DNA from: Rhodocyclaceae bacterium
Lineage (GTDB): Bacteria; Pseudomonadota; Gammaproteobacteria; Burkholderiales; Rhodocyclaceae
Length of the DNA stretch: 35,396 nt
Assembly: GCA_023383815.1 (NCBI GenBank)
Contig: JAHDYG010000030.1
Location: 1 to 35,396 of the forward strand
Direction of reading: 5' to 3'
Below, piece after piece: positions 23,657-31,822 of the stretch (position 1 is the first letter of the stretch; each line of letters begins with the position of its first letter). A program made the translations under genes and the position numbers. Below the pieces are notes generated by a model. That model searched no databases and was not told the DNA's origin. It worked only from the letters and a program-made list of their open reading frames with translations.

Positions 23657-25525
23657 TCAGGATGCCCCTTCGCCGGGTTGCGCGTAGCGCTGCGCGAACG
23701 CTTCCGGGGCCATCGGGCGACCAAACCACCATCCCTGGGCGTGATGGCAGCCGGCCTCGGTGAGGAAGGCGCACTGCGCGTCGGATTCGACGCCCTCGGC
23801 GACCACCTCCATGTCGAGTGCTCCGGCCAGTGCGAGGATGGCCGCGACGATCGCAGCGTCGTCGGCGTTGCCGGGCAGGTGCTGGACGAAGGCCCGGTCG
23901 ATCTTCAGGCGCCGGATCGGCAGGCGCTTGAGGTAGGCGAGCGAGGAATAGCCGGTGCCGAAATCGTCCAGGCTGAGACCGACCTGCATGGCGTCGAGTG
24001 CGAGCAGGTTTGCGTCGACTTCCGGGGCGTGGGTGAGCAGTGCGCTTTCGGTGAGTTCCAGTTCGAGCTGTTGCGGGGCGAGGCCGTTGCGATGCAGGCA
24101 GGCGGCGATCTCGCCGGCCAGTGCGGGGTCGGCGAGCTGGCGCGCGGAGAGGTTGACGGCGATCACGAAGCCCGGCAGCGGACCGATCCATTCGCGTGCC
24201 TGGCGGCACGCCTGGTCCAGCACCCAGGCGCCGATCTCGCCGATCAGGCCGCATTCCTCTGCGATCGGGATGAAGCGGGCAGGCGAGACCTCGCCGAACT
24301 CCGGGCTATGCCAGCGCAGCAGGGCCTCGGCGCCGATCACGCCGCGCGTGGCGAGGGACACCTGCGGCTGGTAGTGCAGGTGCAGCTCGCCGCGCGCAAG
24401 CGCACTGCGCAGTCCGTGCTCGAGGGCCAGCCGCTCGTGGGCGCGCTCGTCGAGTTCGCGCGAGAAGAAGTGGAACATGTTGCGTCCCGACGACTTGGCG
24501 GCATAGAGCGCGGTGTCGGCCGCGCGCAGCAATTCTCCGGCCGTCGTGCCGTCGTGCGGATACAGGGCGATGCCCACGCTGGTGCCGACCGAAAGGCTGC
24601 GGGTGTCGAGGCGAAAGGGTGTCAGCAGCGTGCGGATCACATGGTCGGCGATCCGGGACGCGGCGTCGGCGTCGCAGTCGTGGAGGATCGCGACGAACTC
24701 ATCTCCGCCGAGCCGGCCGATCGCATCGGAGTGCCGCATTGCGCCGCGCAGGCGCTGGGCAACGAGCTTGAGCAGGCGGTCGCCTTCGGCGTGGCCGAGG
24801 CTGTCGTTGATGACCTTGAAGTTGTCGAGATCGCAGAACAGCAGGGCGAGCGGCCGCTCGCCGCGACAGGCGGTGGCGATTGCGGTTTCGAGGTGGTCGT
24901 TGAAGAGGCTGCGGTTGGGCAGGCCGGTCAGCTCGTCGTAGTTCGCGCGGGTCTCGAGTTGCTGCTCGGCCTCGAAGATGCGCCGCCGCAGACCGCCGGT
25001 GAGGAGGTAGGCGAGTGTCAGCGCGAAGCCGGCGACGACGATGACGGTGAAAAGGTAGCGGCCGACCCGGCCCGCGACCTCGCCCACGCCGGCAATGATC
25101 AGGACCTGACCAACGATCTCGTCGTGGAAGGGGATCGGGGCGCTGACGTGGAACTCGGTCAGACGTGGTGCGGGAAGGCCCTGCGGCGCGAAGGCCGTCT
25201 CATGGCCCGGGGTCGTGTACTGGGCGAACAGGGTGGGTGCGACGCCCGGGCTGCTGCGATAGAGGGCCGCGGCCCGTACCGGAGGATGGCCCACGAGGGT
25301 CGCCAGGTTGGCCTGGCCGGCTGCCGGATCCTCGAACACCAGCGCTGCCACGCTGTTCTCGGCGACGATGCGGGCCTGCGTGCGCAGCGTTGCGAGCAGC
25401 GCATCGCGCTCGCCGAGCCAGTCGATCACGACCAGCACCAGCATCGCAATGGCAAGGGCGATGCCGGCGGCAAGGAAAGGGAGCCGGTGGGTCGGGCGGG
25501 TGGCGCGCGCAGGCAGGGGATTCAT
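23657..25525 (-). CDS. Membrane GGDEF-EAL protein with YfiN-like sensor region
   Basis: The 622-residue protein has a membrane helix at about 17-35, a periplasmic region of about 115 residues (36-152), a second helix at about 157-176, then GGDEF (about 192-360) and EAL (about 370-615). RLGGDEF (271-277) and the inhibitory RHSD (264-267) are intact, as are EALLRW, DDFGTGYSS and AEGVESD, so both activities look possible. The periplasmic part resembles the small sensor of YfiN-type cyclases, which are held in check by periplasmic YfiR. The YfiR-like gene ends one base upstream (25527 against 25525), so the two are surely co-expressed. Unlike YfiN it carries an EAL domain and has no obvious HAMP. 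Confidence 0.92.
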   Translation of the reverse strand: MNPLPARATRPTHRLPFLAAGIALAIAMLVLVVIDWLGERDALLATLRTQARIVAENSVAALVFEDPAAGQANLATLVGHPPVRAAALYRSSPGVAPTLFAQYTTPGHETAFAPQGLPAPRLTEFHVSAPIPFHDEIVGQVLIIAGVGEVAGRVGRYLFTVIVVAGFALTLAYLLTGGLRRRIFEAEQQLETRANYDELTGLPNRSLFNDHLETAIATACRGERPLALLFCDLDNFKVINDSLGHAEGDRLLKLVAQRLRGAMRHSDAIGRLGGDEFVAILHDCDADAASRIADHVIRTLLTPFRLDTRSLSVGTSVGIALYPHDGTTAGELLRAADTALYAAKSSGRNMFHFFSRELDERAHERLALEHGLRSALARGELHLHYQPQVSLATRGVIGAEALLRWHSPEFGEVSPARFIPIAEECGLIGEIGAWVLDQACRQAREWIGPLPGFVIAVNLSARQLADPALAGEIAACLHRNGLAPQQLELELTESALLTHAPEVDANLLALDAMQVGLSLDDFGTGYSSLAYLKRLPIRRLKIDRAFVQHLPGNADDAAIVAAILALAGALDMEVVAEGVESDAQCAFLTEAGCHHAQGWWFGRPMAPEAFAQRYAQPGEGAS

Positions 25526-25526
25526 G

Positions 25527-26084
25527 TCAGCGGTGGACCGTGCGGGCGAGCTGGAGCACCCGAGCTGCGAGGTTGAGCCCGGCGCCGCGCAGCGCCGGGG
25601 CATGGACGTCGAAGACAAGCCGCTGATCGGCAAGGGCGAGGTCGATCATGGCGCCCGATCCGGGTGAGGAAGACAGGGTCAGCACGGGCCGGCCGGCCAC
25701 GGCCGTGAGCTTGTCGGCCAGCAGGTCGGCGCCGAGGTCGTCGAAATAGATCGCGTGACAGTCATCGAGCGCCGCGAGCGGGCCGCGGCGGTGCACGCGC
25801 AGCACGAGGTTCCGGACCGGTTTGCCGACGAGCGCGGTGAAGGCGCCGATCTGGCCCAGATTGCCGGAGACCACGCACAGATCGAGATCCGGGCCGGTGG
25901 TCAGGCCGGCCGGCCACTCGACGAAGCGCACGAGGTTGTACACCATTGCCGCACGCAGGCCGTATTCGTCCATGGCCTGGGCGGCGGCCGCGGTCGCCAC
26001 GCAGGCGAGCAGGATCGTCACGAGCCGCAGCGGCCAGGGACGAAGCCCGGGCTGCGGCGGTGCGAAGCCGGCGCTCCGGCTCAA
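25527..26084 (-). CDS. Periplasmic YfiR-like (DUF4154) protein
   Basis: The product, about 185 residues, begins with a signal peptide (LRLVTILLACVATAAAAQA, cleavage near residue 37) and then the DUF4154 domain, seen in AAMVYNLVRFVEWPAG and FTALVGKPVRNLVLRV. C70 and C109 have the same 39-residue spacing as the Cys71-Cys110 disulfide of Pseudomonas YfiR; the second YfiR disulfide pair is absent. YfiR represses the cyclase YfiN from the periplasm, and here the next gene is a YfiN-like GGDEF-EAL protein. No ATG fits: TTG at 26084 overlaps the receptor stop as TTGA after AGGGTGGA, and GTG at 26093 is the alternative. Confidence 0.85.
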   Translation of the reverse strand: MSRSAGFAPPQPGLRPWPLRLVTILLACVATAAAAQAMDEYGLRAAMVYNLVRFVEWPAGLTTGPDLDLCVVSGNLGQIGAFTALVGKPVRNLVLRVHRRGPLAALDDCHAIYFDDLGADLLADKLTAVAGRPVLTLSSSPGSGAMIDLALADQRLVFDVHAPALRGAGLNLAARVLQLARTVHR

Positions 26085-28075
26085 AAGGTCCACCCTGCGG
26101 TGAGGCGGATCTGGCGGCCCTCGCGCGGCAGTCGGTCGTGCTCGAACTCCTCGCTTGCCGGATCGTACAGGCGCCGGTCGAGGAGGTTGTCGAGCCGCAG
26201 TGCGATCGACGCTCCTCCGAATGCGCGTTCGCGCGAGACGAGCGCGAGATTGACCCAGCCCTGCGCGCCGACACGCCCCTCGGACACTTTGCGCGCGCCG
26301 ATCCGGCGCGCTTCGATCGTCGCGCGCCAGTCGCCGACGGGCACGGTCAGGTCGGCCTTTGCGATGTGGCGCGGCGAGTGGGTCAGGCGCTCGCTGCCCG
26401 GGTACATGCGGGCGTCGTTCCAGGTCGAGGACAGCGCAAGGCGCAAGCCGTCTGCCCAGCGTCGGTGCACGGCGAGCGTGAGGCCGTTCAGACGCACCCG
26501 GCCGCGATTGCGATAGACGAGCAGGCCATCGGCCGGATCGAGCTCCTGGGCGATGAGATCGCGGATGCGGTTGTGGAACACGCTCGCGCGCAGGTGCCAG
26601 CCGCCCGGCGCCTGGTGCTCGAGCACAGCCTCGGCCGATCGGACGCGCTCCGGGCGCAGCGACGGGTTGGCCTTCATCAGCACGTTGCCGTCGTGATACT
26701 GCATCTCGAAGACGTTCGGGGCGCGGTAGGCGCGGCCCAGCAACAGCTTGAGCGTGGTGTGCGCGGTGAGGTCGCGGATGAAGCCCAGGCGCGGATTGGC
26801 CGTCGTGCCGAAGCTGCTGTAGTGGTCGATGCGCAGGCCCGCGTTGATGCGCCAGTCGCCACTGCGCCACTCGTCCTGGACATAGGCGCCGGTGTGGCGG
26901 GCTGTGCGGCGATCGTCGAGGTAGACAGGACCGGGCGCCCCGGGCGTTCGATCCGCATTGCGCTGGAAGAGTCGATACTGGTTGTGGTGTTCGATGCCGT
27001 AGACCAGCGTGTGGTCGGTGAAGCGGGTGTCGGTCGCTTGCAGCTCCAGGGCCCACCAGCGTCCGTCGGCGTCGTCGCGGTTGAGCGTCTCACCCGGTTC
27101 GAGCGCCCAGTTGCCGCGGTAGGCCGCGCGCCCGAGCGTGGCGCGGGCCACAACGCTGACGCCGGTGCGCCATTCGCGCTCGTGGCTCAGGCTCAGCAGC
27201 CACTGGCGATCGACCACGTCCGTGCGCGGATCGCCGAACAGCGTGCCGTACGGTGCGCTGGCGTAGCCCTTGCTGCGTTCGGCATGGGCCGCGATGAGCG
27301 TGAACTCGTCCCAGGCGTGGCGCAGCAGCAGGCGGCGGACGCGCTCGGGTTCGAGGCCGCGCGCGCGTCCGAAGCTCGTCTCCGGCGTGTCGGGCAGCGT
27401 GAGGTCCTCACCGTCTGAGCGCCATACGCTGGCCGACAGCAGCAGGTCGCTGCGATCGTCCGCGCGTCCGTGGCGAACGGCCAGCCCGCGGCCCCCGTGC
27501 CGGCCGAGACTCGTCTCGACCGTCGTGCCGCGCATCGTCCCGCCGCGGCGGGTGATGACGTTGATGACCCCGAGGATCGCGTTGCTGCCATACACCGAGG
27601 AGCCCGGGCCGGGGATGAACTCGACGCGCTCGACCAGCGCAAGGTCGAGCAGGCCGGCATCGCCGAGAAAGGCCTGGTTGTAGACCGCGTCGTTGACCGG
27701 GACTCCATCGATCAGCAGCAGCACGTTGGTGTTGTAGTCGCTCGGCTGCAGGAAGCCGCGCACGCCGGCGTAGCGGTAGATGCGATCGGTGGCGATGAAG
27801 AGGTCGGGAACAGCGTCGAGCAGATCGGCGAGCGAGGTCCAGGCGTGGTCGCGGATCTGCTCGCGCGTCAGGACAGTCACCGCCGATGGGGCCTGACGCG
27901 TTTGCTGGGCAAAACGCGAGACACCGGTGACCTCCATCTTCAGCAGGGCCTCGAGCTGGAGCATGGCCAGATCGTCGTCGGCGAACGCCGGCGAGAGGTT
28001 CGCCGTGACGAGCGCCAAGGCCATCGCTTGGGCCCGCAGGCTGCGCCAGAGTCGATCCGCCATCGTCCGCTTCAT
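26081..28075 (-). CDS. TonB-dependent outer-membrane receptor
   Basis: The 664-residue protein has a signal peptide (LRAQAMALALVTANLSPAFA, cleaved near residue 32), a plug domain (about 50-165; QAPSAVTVLTREQI, IYRYAGVRGF, LLLIDGVPVNDAV, GPGSSVYGSNAILGVINVI) and a beta-barrel ending in phenylalanine (TAGWTF), as expected for an outer-membrane porin-like barrel. Ligand is unknown; no siderophore or cobalamin gene is adjacent. It is first in a three-gene set with a YfiR-like protein and a membrane GGDEF-EAL enzyme, and overlaps the YfiR-like gene. Start at 28075 is supported by the signal peptide; an ATG three codons later is also possible. Confidence 0.92.
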   Translation of the reverse strand: MKRTMADRLWRSLRAQAMALALVTANLSPAFADDDLAMLQLEALLKMEVTGVSRFAQQTRQAPSAVTVLTREQIRDHAWTSLADLLDAVPDLFIATDRIYRYAGVRGFLQPSDYNTNVLLLIDGVPVNDAVYNQAFLGDAGLLDLALVERVEFIPGPGSSVYGSNAILGVINVITRRGGTMRGTTVETSLGRHGGRGLAVRHGRADDRSDLLLSASVWRSDGEDLTLPDTPETSFGRARGLEPERVRRLLLRHAWDEFTLIAAHAERSKGYASAPYGTLFGDPRTDVVDRQWLLSLSHEREWRTGVSVVARATLGRAAYRGNWALEPGETLNRDDADGRWWALELQATDTRFTDHTLVYGIEHHNQYRLFQRNADRTPGAPGPVYLDDRRTARHTGAYVQDEWRSGDWRINAGLRIDHYSSFGTTANPRLGFIRDLTAHTTLKLLLGRAYRAPNVFEMQYHDGNVLMKANPSLRPERVRSAEAVLEHQAPGGWHLRASVFHNRIRDLIAQELDPADGLLVYRNRGRVRLNGLTLAVHRRWADGLRLALSSTWNDARMYPGSERLTHSPRHIAKADLTVPVGDWRATIEARRIGARKVSEGRVGAQGWVNLALVSRERAFGGASIALRLDNLLDRRLYDPASEEFEHDRLPREGRQIRLTAGWTF

Positions 28076-28168
28076 CGCTACGCCACCCCTTCCGCTCCAG
28101 CGCCCGAACCGGATTCTACGCACAAAACCCCGTACCGACCGGTACCCGCAACCCGATTCCGGCAAGGC

Positions 28169-28525
28169 TCAGCGTCGCGCGTCGTAGGGCTCGATGGCGT
28201 GGATCGTCAGCCACCGGCCCCGCTCGCGGCTGTAGTGATAGTGGCCCACGACAGTCACCTCGCGCCCCAGGTGCGGCGCGATGCGCTCCGCCGGCGCGAG
28301 CCCGACCCGGTTGCGCTGCCCGTCCTCCAGCCAGTAGTGGCGCGGATCGTGATACCCCTGCACGCGTCCGCGCAGGCTCAGCATCTGGCCGTCGTACGCG
28401 TCGGAGCGCGAAGCGACCTCCGCCAGCGCAACCGCCTCCGCCGCATCCGGCTGTGCGCCGCAGGCGGCGAGCGCGAGGGTGCAGGACAGCACTGCGAGGA
28501 GCGCATGGCATGTCCCGTCGCGCAT
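28169..28525 (-). CDS. Small putative lipoprotein with an OB-fold-like domain
   Basis: The 118-residue product starts MRDGTCHALLAVLSCTLALAAC; the hydrophobic stretch ends in a lipobox LAAC, which predicts a lipid-anchored protein. The mature part (LSLRGRVQGYHDPRHYWLED, then LGREVTVVGHYHYS) has the pattern of a small beta-barrel like those of OB-fold lipoproteins. I cannot name a family. No convincing ribosome site precedes the ATG at 28525; the frame is open to 28669, so a longer start is possible, but only this start places the signal sequence at the N-terminus. It sits between the TonB receptor and the R-M operon. Confidence 0.6.
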   Translation of the reverse strand: MRDGTCHALLAVLSCTLALAACGAQPDAAEAVALAEVASRSDAYDGQMLSLRGRVQGYHDPRHYWLEDGQRNRVGLAPAERIAPHLGREVTVVGHYHYSRERGRWLTIHAIEPYDARR

Positions 28526-28669
28526 GGACGCAAGCGCGGCTTGCCCTCGCGTTCCGGATAGCGGGTGGGATTGCGGGCCGACGGGAACTTCCCCGCTCCG
28601 GTTCATCGGCTCCGGACGCATGCACGCCACCATGGCCTGAATCAGCGCGCGCGGGGTGGGTCCCATCAC

Positions 28670-31600
28670 TTACGCCCAAGCCTCACCCAAGGCCTCGGCC
28701 TGCTGAAGCACGAGCTCGACCGCGCCTTCCTGCTGGTCGGGCGGGTACTTGTACTTTTTGAGTATCCGTTTCACCATGATGCGCAGCTTGGCGCGGATAC
28801 TCTCGCGTGCAGACCAATCGACGGTGATGTTCTTGCGCAGACTCTCGGTGAGCTCGTGCGCAATCTTCTTCAAGGTCTCGTCATTGAGCTCGCGCACCGC
28901 TGATTCGTTGTTGGCGAGCGCGTCGTAGAAGCGAATCTCGTCCTCGGTCAGGCCCAAGGCCTCGCCCCGGTTTGCCGCCGCGTGGAATTTTCTGGCCATT
29001 TCGATGAGTTCTTCGATGACCTGTGCGGTCTCGATGGAACGATTCTGGTAACGCTTCACCACATTGCTCAGCATCTCGGAGAACTTCTTCTCCTGGACAA
29101 GATTGCCTGCAAAGCGCGACTTGATTTCTCCCTCAAGCAGCCGCTCCAGCAGTTCAACGGCAAGATTCCTTTCGGGGAGATTACGCACCTCCGCGAGGAA
29201 AGCTTCATCGAGGATGCCAATGTTGGGCTTGTCGAGCCCGGCGGCCTCGAAGACATCGACCACCTCTTCAGAAACCACGGCGGAGCCTATGATCTGGCGG
29301 ATGGCCAACTCTCGTTCCTCGTTGATTTTCTTTTGCTGGCTGATGTCCCGCTTGGTGAGGATGACCTTCACCGCCTGCATGAATGCCACTTCCTCACGCA
29401 CGACCTTCGCCTCATCGAGCGTGCAGCAGAGCGTGAAAGCCTTGCTCATGGCGAGCGCGGTGTCCGTAAAGCGTTTCTTTCCGTCATTGATGCCCAGGAC
29501 ATGGTTGGCAGCGCCCGCCAGGCGCTTGTGGCCGGCGGTGAGGAAATCGCTGTAGTCGAAGCCGTGCAGCATGCCGCGCAGGATGTCGAGTTTTTCTTCT
29601 AGGAGGGCGTAGGCCTCGGCGGCGTCGACCGTCGGCCGACCCCGCCCCTGGCTGGCGGTGTACTCCTTGAGGGCGGACTTCAACTCGTTGGCAATGCCGA
29701 TGTAGTCCACGACCAAACCGCCTTGTTTGTCCCTGAAGACGCGATTCACCCGCGCGATGGCCTGCATCAGGTTGTGTCCCTTCATCGGCTTGTCGACGTA
29801 GAGGGTGTGCACGCAGGGCGCATCGAAGCCGGTCAGCCACATGTCGCGCACGATGACGATGCGCAGCGGGTCGGCTGGGTCCTTGAAGCGCTTCTCCAGG
29901 CGTTTCTTCACCTGCCCGCTGTAGATGTGGGGCCGGAGAAGGGCCTTGTCGCTGGCCGAGCCTGTCATCACAATCTTGATGGCGCCCTTTTCCGGATCGG
30001 CATCGTGCCACTTCGGGCGGAGCTTGATGATTTCGTTGTAGAGGTGGACACAGATGTCGCGGCTCATGGCGACTACCATCGCCTTGCCGGTCTGTGCCTT
30101 GCAACGTTCCTCGTAGTGGCCCACCAGGTCGGCAGCGACGGCAGCCACCCTTGGTTCGGCGCCAACCACCTTCTCCAGCGCCGCCCAGCGGTTCTTGAGT
30201 TTGGCCTGCTGGCTTTCCTCTTCATCCTCGGCCAGCTCATCGACCTCGGCGTCGATATGGGGTAACTCGTCCGCCTTGAGGGACAGCTTCGCCAGGCGCG
30301 ACTCGAAGTAGATGGCCACCGTGGCGCCATCTTCCTTCGCCTGCTGCATGTCGTAGACGTGGATGTAGTCGCCGAATACCGCACGGGTATCGCGGTCCTC
30401 GCTCGAGACCGGCGTTCCGGTGAAGGCCACGAAGGTCGCGTTGGGCAGCGCATCGCGAAGGTGTTGGGCGTAGCCGACCTGATACCGCGCCAGATACTCC
30501 ACGTCGGGTTCGGCCGCTCTCAATGCTTGCGGGTCGTTGGCGGCAAGGTCCGCTCTGGTGACGCGCACGTTCTTCAACCTGGCTTCGAAGCCGTACTGCG
30601 TTCTGTGCGCCTCGTCGGCAATGACCACGATGTTGCTGCGTTCGGAGAGCACCGGGAAGCTATCTTCATCCTCACCAGGCATGAACTTCTGGATGGTGGT
30701 GAAGACGATACCGCCGGAGGGGCGGTTTCCAAGCTTGGCGCGCAGATCCTGGCGGGTATCGGCCTGCACCGGTTGTTCGCGGAGCAAGTCCTGAGCCAGC
30801 GAGAACACCCCGAAGAGCTGACCATCGAGGTCGTTTCGGTCGGTGATGACGACGATGGTCGGGTTCTCCATTGCGGCTTCCTGCATGACCCGGGCGGCGA
30901 AGCAGGTCATGGTGATGCTCTTGCCGCTGCCCTGGGTATGCCAGACCACGCCGCCCTTGTGCGTGCCGCCGGGACGGGAGGCGGTCACCACCTGCTGGAT
31001 GGCCGCGCGCACGGCGTGATACTGGTGGTAGCCGGCAATCTTCTTGACCAGCGTGCCGTCGTCTTCAAAAAGGACGAAGAAGCGCAGGTAGTCGAGGAGC
31101 ATGGCCGGCGCCAGTACGCCGCGCACCAGGGTTTCCAGTTCATTGAACTGGCCAAGCGGGTCGAGGCTGACGCCGTCGATGGTGCGCCACTGCAGGTAGC
31201 GCTCGCCGTTGGCCGACAAGGAACCCATCCGCGCTTCGGAGCCATCGGAGATGACCAGGATTTCGTTGTACTGGAAGACGTCGGGTATCTGCTCCTTGTA
31301 GGTCTGGATCTGGTCGTAGGCTTTCCAGATGTCGGCGGCTTCATCGGCCGGGTTCTTCAGCTCCAGCAATACCAGCGGCAGGCCGTTCACGAACAGGATG
31401 ATGTCCGGGCGGCGGGTGTGCTGCGGCCCCTTGATGGAGAACTGGTTGACGGCGAGCCACTCATTGTTTGCCGGGGTCACCCAGTCGATGAGGCGCACGA
31501 AATCGCCGCGGGTTTCGCGATCCTTCTGATACTGGACGGGCACACCACCGACCAGCAGCTTGTGAAAGTGGCGGTTGGCAGCGAGCTGAACCGGAATGCC

Positions 31601-31822
31601 GAGGTCCCTGACCTGCTGCAGCGCATCCTCGCGGGCGGCCAGGGGAACATCCGGGTTGAGGCGGGCGATGGCCTTGCGCAGACGCTCGAACAATAGAACC
31701 TGACGGTAGTCGTCCCGCTCCTGCTCCAGTCCGTCCGGGGAGATGTCGGGGCCGAAGAGCGGGGTGTAGCCGACCTCGGCGAGCCAGCCCAGGGTTTCCT
31801 GTTCGAGTTGGTCTTCGGTCAT
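28670..31822 (-). CDS. hsdR: Type I restriction enzyme R subunit
   Basis: The 1050-residue protein has the full HsdR layout. The N-terminal nuclease has D140 in RRPDIILF and the ELK triad (154-156), the PD-(D/E)xK site. The helicase part has Walker A HTQGSGKS (295-302), DEAH (403-406) in VVIADEAHRTQYGF, VAFTGTPV and the motif VI-like QAIARVNRVF. A C-terminal region needed for complex assembly follows. It cuts foreign DNA after ATP-driven translocation, together with HsdM and HsdS. Its ATG shares one base with the stop of the upstream gene (TAATG). With hsdM apparently broken, its in vivo activity is doubtful. Base composition is less GC-rich than the genes to the left. Confidence 0.96.
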   Translation of the reverse strand: MTEDQLEQETLGWLAEVGYTPLFGPDISPDGLEQERDDYRQVLLFERLRKAIARLNPDVPLAAREDALQQVRDLGIPVQLAANRHFHKLLVGGVPVQYQKDRETRGDFVRLIDWVTPANNEWLAVNQFSIKGPQHTRRPDIILFVNGLPLVLLELKNPADEAADIWKAYDQIQTYKEQIPDVFQYNEILVISDGSEARMGSLSANGERYLQWRTIDGVSLDPLGQFNELETLVRGVLAPAMLLDYLRFFVLFEDDGTLVKKIAGYHQYHAVRAAIQQVVTASRPGGTHKGGVVWHTQGSGKSITMTCFAARVMQEAAMENPTIVVITDRNDLDGQLFGVFSLAQDLLREQPVQADTRQDLRAKLGNRPSGGIVFTTIQKFMPGEDEDSFPVLSERSNIVVIADEAHRTQYGFEARLKNVRVTRADLAANDPQALRAAEPDVEYLARYQVGYAQHLRDALPNATFVAFTGTPVSSEDRDTRAVFGDYIHVYDMQQAKEDGATVAIYFESRLAKLSLKADELPHIDAEVDELAEDEEESQQAKLKNRWAALEKVVGAEPRVAAVAADLVGHYEERCKAQTGKAMVVAMSRDICVHLYNEIIKLRPKWHDADPEKGAIKIVMTGSASDKALLRPHIYSGQVKKRLEKRFKDPADPLRIVIVRDMWLTGFDAPCVHTLYVDKPMKGHNLMQAIARVNRVFRDKQGGLVVDYIGIANELKSALKEYTASQGRGRPTVDAAEAYALLEEKLDILRGMLHGFDYSDFLTAGHKRLAGAANHVLGINDGKKRFTDTALAMSKAFTLCCTLDEAKVVREEVAFMQAVKVILTKRDISQQKKINEERELAIRQIIGSAVVSEEVVDVFEAAGLDKPNIGILDEAFLAEVRNLPERNLAVELLERLLEGEIKSRFAGNLVQEKKFSEMLSNVVKRYQNRSIETAQVIEELIEMARKFHAAANRGEALGLTEDEIRFYDALANNESAVRELNDETLKKIAHELTESLRKNITVDWSARESIRAKLRIMVKRILKKYKYPPDQQEGAVELVLQQAEALGEAWA

